From Trochalopteron elliotii (Eukaryota > Chordata > Aves > Passeriformes > Leiothrichidae), in contig JANPWX010000548.1 of NCBI GenBank assembly GCA_024734555.1, forward strand, positions 367,842-431,841: a DNA stretch of 64,000 bases, given 5' to 3'. Position numbers and translations under genes: made by a program. Shown one piece after another: positions 13,801 to 22,100 of this stretch. The number at the start of each line of letters is the position of its first letter. Within the stretch, counting starts at the first letter, position 1. The notes under the pieces were generated by a model. The model did no database searches and was not told where the DNA came from. It saw nothing but the letters and a program-made list of their open reading frames with translations.

Positions 13801-14946
13801 TACAAGATCATGAAAAAGCAAGTCAGTATTTTTAATTTCTCCCCCATTTTTAGAAAACTACATAAATGTTTAAATGTCCACAGTGCCTTGTGTTATCTAT
13901 CACATCCCAATTTATAAATCCAGACCATGCGACTCCGACGGTGTTAAACTGGAATTGGTGCTGATCTTTCTGACCTCTCTCTGACTTTCTGCCCTCCCTG
14001 CATCCCAGGACTGTTCAGATCTGACAGTTCTCTCAGGGGATGTGCCACAGAACACACTTTGGCTTGCTGTGCACTCCTGAGCTGTACCATGTATTTTTAT
14101 TGCCTAGCTGGTAATTTGTAATCCACAAATTAGTGACAGCAAGGTCCTTGCACAGCGGGCTACCTGCAAGGATTGAGGGATGAAAGAGAGCAACTACTTT
14201 TTGCTAATTCTTATTTTGAATCTAAAGCCTGAAACACATTGTTTTGTTAAGGGTTTTTTTGTTTTCCTCAGTCTTTGCATGCAACAGCAAAAACAGGAGG
14301 TTGTAATGAACTCTTGAGTCTGAATGCTTGCAATTAACTCCTACAGCAAAGCAGCAGGGCACACCTCCCCTTCCCAGGTATGCAGCACCCCCACAGAGGC
14401 TGAAACACTGAGCTGTAAATCCTTACCAATGCAGAAAGCACCCACCAAGCAGCTCAGAGCCCATAAACCACTGAAAACACAAGTTTTATGCAACTGTATA
14501 GTTAGGACAACTCCTTGCTGTGCCTTCAATCAGCACCTAATAGCTTCCTTCCTAAATTCCTGTTCACCTTGCTTAAAACAATCTAAGGTGTGTATACTCA
14601 AATCATATTTTATCTAATATCAGATCTGTAGATTGACTACTCAAGACTGAATTATTTTAATCTAAAAATCAACCATTTGAGTACACTACATTATGCTCAT
14701 TTGGATACATACATTCCAGATATTTACAGAAACTCCAGGAGGGCACGTTTGATATTCACTTTCTTCATCTCTCCCTGGTACAATAGGTTCACTGCTGGCA
14801 TTACTGTCCTGTCCAGTCCCCTGATCTCTTTCAATATCTTCTTTTGCATCTTGCTTTGAACAGGAATCAGGTGATTCTTCTTCATCATCAGAACTTAGAT
14901 CAACATCACTTTCATTCAGTCCTGGAGGTAAGAGCCCACTCCACAT
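10726..14946 (-). CDS. FAM204A: FAM204A, partial gene (five coding exons, C-terminal exon outside the window)
   Basis: The coding segments are, in order, 14946-14713, 13799-13709, 13207-13174, 12599-12497 and 10815-10726. Joined, they give an acidic N-terminus starting [14 protein letters not shown], a basic middle ([10 protein letters not shown]), the core [14 protein letters not shown] and a helical stretch [14 protein letters not shown]. These match my memory of vertebrate FAM204A (C10orf84) in the same order. Every intron has GT-AG ends and the phases fit across all four junctions. About 185 residues are present where the family has about 230. The missing part, which begins near LGVKIAKAI in human, is not found to the left of 10726. 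The protein has no well-established biochemical role. The acidic serine-rich start and the basic cluster would fit a nuclear protein, but that is inference. Leader exon, promoter and CpG island lie just upstream. Confidence 0.93.
10816..12496 (-). other. FAM204A intron 5
   Basis: The intron runs from donor GTGACT to acceptor CCCCTAG. It is AT-rich, and I see no exon, RNA gene or recognised repeat inside apart from short A or T runs. The open frames here have no recognisable protein content. Confidence 0.85.
12497..12599 (-). CDS. FAM204A: FAM204A exon 5 (conserved WKELTQYFG core)
   Basis: The exon encodes [18 protein letters not shown] followed by [16 protein letters not shown]. The [13 protein letters not shown] core is the best-conserved block of the family and is decisive for the identification. 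The acceptor is a TAGTAG tandem, so the exon can start at 12599 or 12596, adding or dropping one Ser. Donor AAAG|GTGACT, phase 0. The pyrimidine tract on this strand is a (TTTG)n microsatellite. Confidence 0.93.
12607..12629. repeat. (CAAA)n microsatellite next to the exon 5 acceptor
   Basis: Five to six CAAA units are present on the plus strand. On the transcribed strand they read (TTTG)n and end 5 nt before the first AG, so they form the pyrimidine tract of the exon 5 splice acceptor. Confidence 0.95.
12799..12878 (-). mobile_element. CR1 LINE 3' end fragment
   Basis: The plus strand starts with ACAGAATCATAAAACCAT, the reverse complement of the CR1 octamer tail. It continues through a diverged GGTTGAAAAAGTTCTTTAAG and an 'accataaacctaacactgcc' segment, all characteristic of avian CR1 read backwards. 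It is truncated at the 5' end of the element, as most CR1 copies are. Confidence 0.85.
13174..13207 (-). CDS. FAM204A: FAM204A exon 4 (34-nt short exon)
   Basis: This exon was found by phase logic. Exon 3 ends in phase 1 and exon 5 needs an entry in phase 2. Between them lies a strong pyrimidine tract ending CCCCTCAG, 34 nt, and a donor GTATAA. The 34 nt supply exactly the phase shift required and encode [10 protein letters not shown] plus split codons on both sides. This replaces the poorly conserved linker seen between the basic cluster and the WKELTQYFG core in human. It is too short to be seen as an open frame by itself. Confidence 0.85.
13208..13708 (-). other. FAM204A intron 3
   Basis: This is a short intron between the basic-region exon and the 34-nt exon, ending in a long T/C-rich tract. 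Nothing else is recognised in it. Confidence 0.82.
13709..13799 (-). CDS. FAM204A: FAM204A exon 3 (basic region)
   Basis: The exon is 91 nt and encodes [13 protein letters not shown], then [16 protein letters not shown]. This corresponds to the human KFQELHKKH segment and the basic cluster that follows it. Acceptor TGATCTTGTAG; donor AAAAG|GTGGTT, which is weaker than consensus at +3 to +6. It ends in phase 1. The cluster of Lys and Arg with interspersed Cys looks like a possible nuclear localisation signal. Confidence 0.9.
13800..14712 (-). other. FAM204A intron 2
   Basis: The donor is GTATGT and the acceptor TTGTAG. No repeat family or exon is recognised. The 14324-14617 plus-strand open frame has no familiar content and is not supported. 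Confidence 0.85.
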
Positions 14947-14982
14947 CTTCCAGTTTAAGTAAGTCCAAACTATTTCAAGTCA
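14713..14982 (-). CDS. FAM204A: FAM204A exon 2 (5' UTR end plus first 78 codons)
   Basis: The acceptor is GGTGTCTTTGCAG ending at 14983. The exon holds 36 nt of 5' UTR and then ATG at 14946-14944. The start is chosen because [14 protein letters not shown] is the conserved N-terminus and because A at -3 gives a fair Kozak context. The 78 codons are rich in Asp, Glu and Ser ([13 protein letters not shown] near residues 16-28), which resembles a low-complexity acidic region with casein-kinase-2-like sites. The exon ends in NIWN with donor GTATGT, phase 0. A longer open frame runs into the intron, but the protein match stops at this donor. Confidence 0.93.
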
Positions 14983-15585
14983 CTGCAAAGACACCAGGTT
15001 ACCCATCCCAACACAAAAACAACCTGCAGAAGAGATAAACAGAAACAGCAAAACACGTCATCAGAAATATTTCTGCTTCTCTTACATAACTATCATTACA
15101 TGTTTTAGACCAGCACATTATAAAGGTCCTAATACTTACTATTTCAGAAAGAAGAAAACTTGATTACATAGGGTGAGACCACTGCCTCTTTTTTTCCCCA
15201 CTCCTTGTCCTTTAAAGCTGTGCCCCTATGCGTTTGCTTACAGCGCCTTTCAGTTTAGGGATGACACTGCAGCAAACTACTCCCGTGCCTCCACAGGGGC
15301 AACTCCTGGGGGCAGCACACCCACCTCCCTTCGCCGCCGGGCCGCCTCAGGGAACAGCCCGTCCGAGGAGGCGGCAGGCCGGGGAAGCGAAGGGGGGCCG
15401 CTCCGGAGGCAGCGACATGAAGAGAAACGCGGCTCAAGAGCGCCCTAGGAGAAGGCAGCCAGCCCTGGCCGAGCCCCCAGGCAGTGCCCGCGGAGGCCCC
15501 GCAGGGCCGGCGGCGCTCCGGAGCCCCCTCAGTGCCGGAGCCCCCTCAGCGCCGCCGCCCGCGGCCGTGTTTACCTGGCCGCCAT
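14970..15585 (-). CDS. Upstream ORF in the FAM204A leader, MAASDLK, split by intron 1
   Basis: The ATG at 15585-15583 has A at -3 and G at +4, a strong context. After splicing (15585-15575 joined to 14982-14970) it reads ATG GCG GCC AGT GAC TTG AAA TAG, 7 codons plus stop. The main ATG follows 23 nt later. It depends on the exon 1 donor being correct and on transcription starting upstream of it. Such a uORF would be expected to reduce or gate translation of the main frame; that effect is inferred. Confidence 0.5.
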
Positions 15586-15622
15586 CTTGGCACCGCCGGA
15601 ACACCCCGTGCCAGAGGCACAT
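14980..15622 (-). CDS. Second upstream ORF, MCLWHGVFRRCQDGGQ, stop created at the splice junction
   Basis: The ATG at 15622-15620 is in weak context (C at -3). It reads 16 codons to the end of exon 1, and the first three bases of exon 2 (14982-14980) supply TGA. It overlaps the MAASDLK frame in another phase. It exists in the mRNA only if transcription starts upstream of 15622, which the gap prevents me from judging. Confidence 0.35.
14983..15574 (-). other. FAM204A intron 1
   Basis: The intron separates the leader exon from exon 2. Its 5' part is the CpG island and its 3' part is AT-rich with acceptor TTTGCAG. Confidence 0.72.
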
Positions 15623-15633
15623 GTGACTTCTCG
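15575..15633 (-). other. FAM204A: FAM204A exon 1, 5' UTR, 3' part (5' end lost in the gap)
   Basis: On the minus strand the sequence CCAAGATGGCGGCCAG is followed by GTAAAC, a good donor, inside the CpG island. Exon 2 begins with a good acceptor 36 nt before the conserved start codon, so a leader exon upstream is required and this is the only suitable donor I see in the island. The transcription start cannot be placed because 15634-15660 is unsequenced. The exon contains two ATGs (15622-15620 and 15585-15583), both closed by stops in exon 2. Confidence 0.72.
15578..15588 (-). promoter_or_regulatory. YY1-type motif AAGATGGCGGC in the FAM204A leader
   Basis: The minus strand reads AAGATGGCGGC, a full match to the YY1 consensus found just downstream of the start site in many CpG-island promoters. 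Its position, three bases before the exon 1 donor and on the sense strand, is typical of such sites. The ATG inside it also opens a short upstream ORF. Confidence 0.7.
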
Positions 15634-15660
15634 NNNNNNNNNNNNNNNNNNNNNNNNNNN
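15634..15660. other. Assembly gap, 27 N
   Basis: Unsequenced bases lie inside the GC-rich promoter. They hide the probable transcription start of FAM204A. Confidence 0.99.
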
Positions 15661-15668
15661 CATGGCAG

Positions 15669-15707
15669 CGGGGCGGGGCCGGGTGTCCCGGGGCGGGGCG
15701 GGGCGGG
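15669..15707. promoter_or_regulatory. GC-box cluster (Sp1/KLF type) with G-quadruplex potential
   Basis: The plus strand carries repeated GGGGCGGGG units. 15690-15707 is four G-runs separated by single C bases, which fits a G-quadruplex. GC boxes just upstream of a TATA-less CpG-island start are the expected FAM204A core promoter context. The neighbouring gap is probably a consequence of this sequence. Confidence 0.7.
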
Positions 15708-15784
15708 TGTGGCCGGCGGGGCCGTGAGGGCGGCGGGACGCGGCTGACGGGACAAAGTGTAGTGGGGAGGAGTTGTCAGTGTCT

Positions 15785-16200
15785 CGGAATTATTTAGGCT
15801 GGAAAAAGCCTCCGAGATCACTGAGTCTAACTTATGACCCAACGGCACCGTGTCAACCGGACCATGAGACCGGGTGCTACATGCAGTCCTTTCTTAAGCA
15901 TCTCCAGGGCCAGTGACTCCACTGCCTCCCTGGGCAGCCTATTCCAATGTTGAGTCATTCTTTCAGTGAAAAAATTACTCCTAATGTCCAACTTCAATCT
16001 CAATGGAAGCAAAATAAAGCCATTTCCTCTCATCATGTCTCTTATTCCCTGGGAGCAGAGCCCAACACCAGTCTGCCTCCAACCTCCCATCAGGGAGGGA
16101 GTTGTGGAGATTGATAAGGTCTCCTCTTGAACCTCTTTTTCTCCAGACTAAACACCCCCAGGTCCTTCAGCTGCTCCTCAACAGACTTCAGCTTCTTTCA
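15785..16200 (-). mobile_element. CR1 LINE 3' fragment near the FAM204A promoter
   Basis: The reverse-oriented CR1 consensus is readable through most of its length: a 'ttaggctggaaaaagcct..gagatcactgagt' start, then 'catctccagggccagtgactccactgcctccctgggcagcc', then 'cttgaacctctttttctccagactaaacaccccca'. It is the longest CR1 piece in the window and its 3' end lies within about 100 bp of the GC boxes. Its right edge is approximate. Confidence 0.9.
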
Positions 16201-19200
16201 GGAGAAGGACAAGCACCAAGTTGTACAGCAATCCTTGCTGTTATAAAGGAATGTGGCATCTCTTCCAACAGTGAGCCTCATAGTTAAGCCACACCAAAAT
16301 GTTTATGCTGGGATGGAATGATGAGGGTTGTACTCTTCAAGGATTGAAAAATCCTTCCAAAGTTCCCAGTAGTGCCTTGGATTCATGTAATAAAGAGAAA
16401 ACCACAAAAATGCAAAGTCTGTGCAGAGCAAAAGACTTGGTTATCTGGAAGATTCTGTTACACCTTGTGCTTTCAGCTTTCATAGGTGAGGCAGACGACA
16501 CAAGTATTTAGGAGCAGCCTGAGTATGATTCAGCAAGAACATCTTGCATAGAAGGAGCAACAGGAAGGGAGGCACAAGGAAAAGATGAGGCTGACATCAC
16601 TAGCACTGAAATGTGTCCGAAAGACAGGAGGTTTTCCATCTTCCAGATATTTTGTGAGAAGATGGACTTTTGAGTGACAGTTTGGCAGGTTGAAAACTGT
16701 ATCTCATTATGATAATGAGACTTTTGAGAAAGGGATTGCTGACCCCAATCCACAACATTACCCAGCTGTGGACAAACAAGTGGGGAATGCGAAAATGACA
16801 AGTGTTATGAAGACAGATAATCAGAAATATGGCTTTGAGTAGGGATTTCTTGGTTGATCCCAGCATCTGGGATTGGCTGCACATGGAAGGAAAAACTTGC
16901 CTTTCTCGTGGACATAAATCAGATCTTCAGATTGTTTTCCTTTTTATGCCATTATTTTACATCCTCAGATTCATTTCTAAAATCAATTAATTCCGTAAGT
17001 AATCACTTTTTCATGAACTGCATGTAAATTTCACACTCAGCTTGCTAACTAGATTTTCCTCTCATCTGGGAAATCAATTTTTAAGAGAGTTATTTTATTT
17101 ACATTGAATAATTGGTTGTATTTGGTACACAGATAACTGGTAATTAATAACTGTATTGATACTGGATATTCATTGCCATTTGTACTAGCAAGCTGTTAGA
17201 CCATTAGGCTGCATGATATTTTCTTAACGTGACCAAATTTGAACACACCCAAAAAATTAAAAGGTGTGTGACATCTTTATGACCTGTATATTTATATGTT
17301 TAGTAGGGATACATTTTCAGAAGGCAAATTTAATTTCATTATACAATTTGTGTCCAACATTGTGCTCCCTATTTAGTATCCACAACCAATTTGTAGCAAG
17401 AATGACACTGGTGGTGCACGCAAATGAAGTACTCGAATATCCACATTAATTGCATTTTATAATTACAAATTAAATGTACTTATCCTTTTAAAAGCCACAT
17501 TTTCAGGGTAATCGCCAGTCCTCTCACAAAAAAATTCTGACTTCTCACAGGTTCTTCCATAGGGGAAATGGTGGCAAGAGCTCCTGCTGGAATTTCATCA
17601 GTCCAGAAGTATTTGTATTCACAAAGTCAGTGCCTGATGAAACTACAAAAGAGCTTGTTGGCTACTTATCAGAATTTGCAACTTACTGCTGGGTTTTTGT
17701 GTTGAAATAATGTATAAAGTCTTTTTATCTGCAGAAGGAAATAGAAGGCAGCACAACCTTGTGACCAACCCTGATGTCCCTACACCATATCTGTGAGGGC
17801 TGCTATTGTGGCCAACACTTGATTCAGTGTCAAATTTTTCTGATGGCAATTTTCTGTTCCCCGTTGAGCAAATATTCAAATAATCTGATTTATTTCCTTT
17901 TGGTCAACTGATCTAATTTCCTTTCTCACTTGAATTCCTGTCCTGGAGACCTGCCAAACAATGACTCTCATGAATGAAACGAGTCATGCCTTTGAGATTC
18001 CTGTGGAACATCAAACTGGCACAACACAGTAATTACAGCTTAGCTACTTCTGATGCTGTTATTAAAGATGACTTGAACTTTAGAAAGAAGGACTACTGCA
18101 ATTAAATGTAACATCAAGTTTAATTTGAATCTTCCTGGATATCTATGATTTGTCAGGTTCTAGGCAATTTTCTCTTTATCTCTTCTTTTACCTGCTGTTG
18201 GATATTTACAGATACTACCATGAGTCCCAGTGTACTTTGTCAGATGTGTTCTGGGTTCTTTTTGAAACTCTCTTAACGAGTACCAGTCACAGAAGTGGTC
18301 AGAGTTGTCAGATCCCAGAAAAGCTGATGTCTGTGCCAGGTCCCCACAGCAGGTTCTCACAGTGCAATTCACATTTTCAGGCCAGAACACACTGAAGGCC
18401 TGAACTAGTTCCTTGGATATAGGTTTGAAAACATGTTTAGCTAATCACAAATACTCCTGTACATGCTTGTTTCCACAAAATATACACAATTTCCTAGTGC
18501 AGAAATGAAATCTACTCCAACGTAAATTTTGCATTATTGTCTGGTTTTTTAGCAGTAAATAAGGACGTGATAAACCTTTTCTGAAGCAGAGAAATATGCC
18601 ACATTCTATCTTTTTGAAATGGTGTTTTCAAACTGTGTCAAAATGATCAAGAGCTGGATTCTTCTTTAAACATAATAGGAAGGCCTTATTGTATTAGCAG
18701 ATTACAGTCATTGTGTTAGTATACTATCTACCTTGTATTCATTTTTGCTAACATAATGAGAAATTTTTCTAGCATGGGTATATTTTAATACAATAAAATA
18801 GTGTTGGAAAGGAAAATTAGTATGATTTAGAAGAGAGATGTAAAGACAATAAAATAGCCTCTGAGTTTTCTTTCCTAAACTTTTAATTTGTTGCTAACTT
18901 AAAATATACTTCTTATCAATCCTTTAAAATAGTCATAGTCAAATGAACATTTAAAGTCAGTTAAAAGGTTTACAGATGGCTTTTTTCCACATACTCTGCT
19001 ATATAAGATCTAAGCAAGTCTGCCCAGATATTTCTAAATTTTCTTATTTTAGAGAAGTACATAACTGATTAATGTAGCATCAAAGCCCTGAGCTTTAATG
19101 GGAAAATTTTCATGGCACCATTTACAATGTCCTTCTCCTCTGAGGTTTGCATTTTGATGAAAATTCTGACCATAGAATCAGAAAGAAATGTCTGTGGTTT

Positions 19201-21179
19201 TAAGCATCAGCAGCCCATGAACAAGTTGCTTTATCTACTATTTAAAAAGGCATTTCTAAAGCACTAACACAGTGAGTATTCAGGGAGGAAGTAAGACCTG
19301 TTCAAAATTCCAGATTGAAGCTTGGAAGATCTGTACTCAGTTCCTATTCTTGCCACAGGCTTCCTGTGAGGAATGAGCAAGGTGTTTTCAACTTTAGTGC
19401 CTCACAGGTGGAAGAGTTTCCATCACCCCTGTGTTTTGTGAGCACAAACTCTGAAGGTTTTGAGCCCATTTGGACTCCAGGGCATCAACAGATACTGGCC
19501 AGGGCAGCACTGGATTTCAGAGGGTCAAGCCAAGGAACAAATAACAATTGCACAAATTAATCTTACAGTGTATGTGTGACAAAAGAGTGTAAGTGCTTCA
19601 AGGTGCTGCTGATCTGGGTTCTCTAGGATAAGATTTTTGCATAAGTGAGCTGTTGTAGATGTAGCCATACCAACTTTAACCTGACTCGACTGGATCCAGC
19701 AAGGGCAGGCAGTGAGGGTGTGAAGTTCATTTCTCGTTGTGCCAAAACTTTTATTCATCCCTTTGGGGTTCCCTTGGGGTGTGGGGACTGTTGTGTTTTC
19801 TGACCTGACCCCTCTGCTGCTGCATTTGTTATTTTGAGTGCAGGATATGTTTTATGAAACCTGAAGTCATGCAATTCACTACAATGTGAGGTTCTTCACC
19901 TAGTATTGGACAAATTTCATTGATCCAAATCTATCAGTCCCAATTTTGTTGTAATCAATGCAAAAATTTTTATGCTGGATTCAGATCTTGGATGCATTTC
20001 TCTGGAATAGAAGAGGAACACCCTTCTGCCATATCACCGAGTGGAGTAGCACCTGACTTTTTTTACACAAAAAGAGTCAGAAAGCAGTTTTCTTAACCTC
20101 TCAGAGAGTTTTGCTTTGTGTATTAATGGATGTTGTTTAGAAGTACAATAGGGAGTCTTACAGCTCATGTGGCACTCAGATATGGAGCTAGGGCAAGGTA
20201 CTTAACCTCTGCTTGGTTTAGTTTGTGAACCAAACAACACTGTTTTAACTACTTTTCAAGGATATTAGATAAAATTAATTAGTTTTGTATTTGCACTGCA
20301 ATAAAGGTCTGTATAATTGGAAAGTCTTGTAAGAATCTCAATCGTTTTATTTTTGTGTTGATCTAACTTTGAAGGGTTGGCTTTGTTACTTTGTACTGTA
20401 TTTGAAGTGTGCTATTGTTTCATTTTTATAAATAACAGCTGATTTTTCAAGCTCCTGTAACGAACCTACTTAGTCTCTGTGTATGCCAATGCCCTCTACT
20501 GGTTCGAAACACAATCGCTCAACAGAGGGTATTGCTGTTCTCTATTGACAAAACTGTAATATTTACATTATTTTTCTTTTGAGAGCAGTAGAATTGTGGT
20601 TGTGTACCCAGGCTCTCTGTGAAGTTCAAGAAGCTGCACCATGGGCGAGCTGACACCTGGGTGGCTCTTGTGCTACACGAGTGATTCTGTGCCAGTTTTT
20701 TCCTTGCCTTCCGTGTTTTTGTTTCGCTGGATTTGCTGCTCTTGCCGTGGAGGCTCATAGGTATCAATCCTGAGGGGGAAGAAGACACACACACCTGAGA
20801 CTGGCTCAGTACAGAGCTGCTGTGTAGATGTTCCCTCAACACAATGGGCACCACTCTAAGGAGCCTCTCTGCTCCTCAGCCTGGTCCAGGGCCTTCCAAA
20901 AGTGTGGGGCGGTTGTGTTGACAGGCTGTGATACAAACAACCCTTGAGGCACGGGAGCTGCAGAGGTAATGAAGTGCCTTCAGGAAAAAGTCTTAACTAT
21001 CAAGGGATGGATCCACTCCCCCCTGCCACAAACCAGGGGTCACGTGGCTGAGGAATGTGTATCCACAGATAGTGCTACCTTCAGAGAACTCTACTTACAG
21101 GTAAGTAACTCTTCTTTAAAGGAGGTATCTTTGTGTGGCAGACTGTTTATGGGAGCAATTTGAATTGAACTTTAAATGA
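16201..21179. other. Intergenic DNA, nothing recognised
   Basis: AT-rich unique-looking sequence. No open frame has recognisable protein content, and I see no repeat family or structured RNA. A perfect 5' splice site CAG|GTAAGT is present at 21098-21106 next to the candidate element that follows. Confidence 0.6.
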
Positions 21180-22100
21180 AAAAGGCATATCTCTGTAAGT
21201 GGTAATAATTTTAGTCATCTCGCTGTGGCTAGGGGTTGTGGAATTCATTAGCACAGATTAACATATAAAGTGGGTGAGATATCTAATAGCAAACGTAGAG
21301 GTTTAGGGACCTTAATTCATCACTGAATGAACAGCGTGTACAGTATTAGGGACTATGAAATTTTTAATTTACACAAAGTGTCCAAGAATATAGGGAATAA
21401 ATTTAAACCCAAAACAGATAATGGAGCTGTGCCCTGCCTAGCTGGCAAGTTGAATTGTTTTTACACTGAGTGAAGAAAGCTAATTATCCCAAGCACAAGG
21501 AGACTGCTAAAAATAATAAGATTATAAAGAATAATTTGCTGATATAATTACAACAAAATTGGGTACACACAATCGTCAGATACATGTATTGCTTGACCTG
21601 GGCGAGAAAGTGAAATAAATCCTTCCTCTATAGCCTTCGTAAATTTGTTTTTATCATCTCCAAGTGGTGTTTGCACAGGCAGCACAATTTGCATGTGTAA
21701 TGTGGCTGTACAAATTGACAACAAGTAAATTATTCAAGGAAATAGGCTGGTCGTGGGTCTGAACTATCTCGCAAAGCCTATTCATTTTGAAGAATCACTG
21801 AGACGTGAAGCTCATACATCAACCATTTTCTGACAATCCTCAGACTTATTGTCTCCTAAAATGTCATTATGGCTATTATTTATGAAGCTAATTCATTTAT
21901 TAATATATATTTAACTCTGACTTGTCATGCACCTTAGCAGGCATTCTGTGCACTGCATATTTTTGAATAGATGAAAGAGTTTTGCATGCTTTAATGATTA
22001 CTGTAAGCTGCTATAGATTTATAGAATGCAGCTTTATTATCTGCTTGCATTAATACCTTTTTGTAACTTTTTTTTCCTTAAGGCCATCAAATATAAATGG
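21180..22100. promoter_or_regulatory. Strong candidate conserved noncoding element / enhancer
   Basis: About 0.9 kb has retained CpGs (near 21220, 21294, 21329, 21573, 21640, 21750 and 21803), no microsatellite, many homeodomain cores (TAATTA, TTAATT, ATTA) and a perfect octamer ATTTGCAT at 21687-21694. It differs visibly in texture from the decayed sequence on both sides. No coding frame is present. The target gene is unknown; PRLHR, FAM204A or a more distant developmental gene are all possible. Confidence 0.5.

Larger units (their letters stand above)
15280..15765. promoter_or_regulatory. CpG island at the FAM204A 5' end
   Basis: From about 15280 the base composition changes abruptly to GC-rich with dense CpG, on both sides of the 27-N gap, and returns to normal by about 15765. 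It covers the end of intron 1, exon 1 and the proximal promoter. No TATA box is seen. Open frames on both strands here (for example 15228-15626 plus) are expected by-products of GC-rich sequence. Confidence 0.9.

Noticed and set aside
15228..15626. Plus-strand 132-codon frame in the FAM204A CpG island
   Set aside because: It is antisense to the leader exon and its Pro/Ala/Arg-rich content is a product of GC-rich sequence.
20484..20530. CCCTCTACTGG...CAGAGGG inverted-repeat-like phrase
   Set aside because: The arms are short and interrupted. I could not assign it to a SINE, tRNA or other structured RNA.
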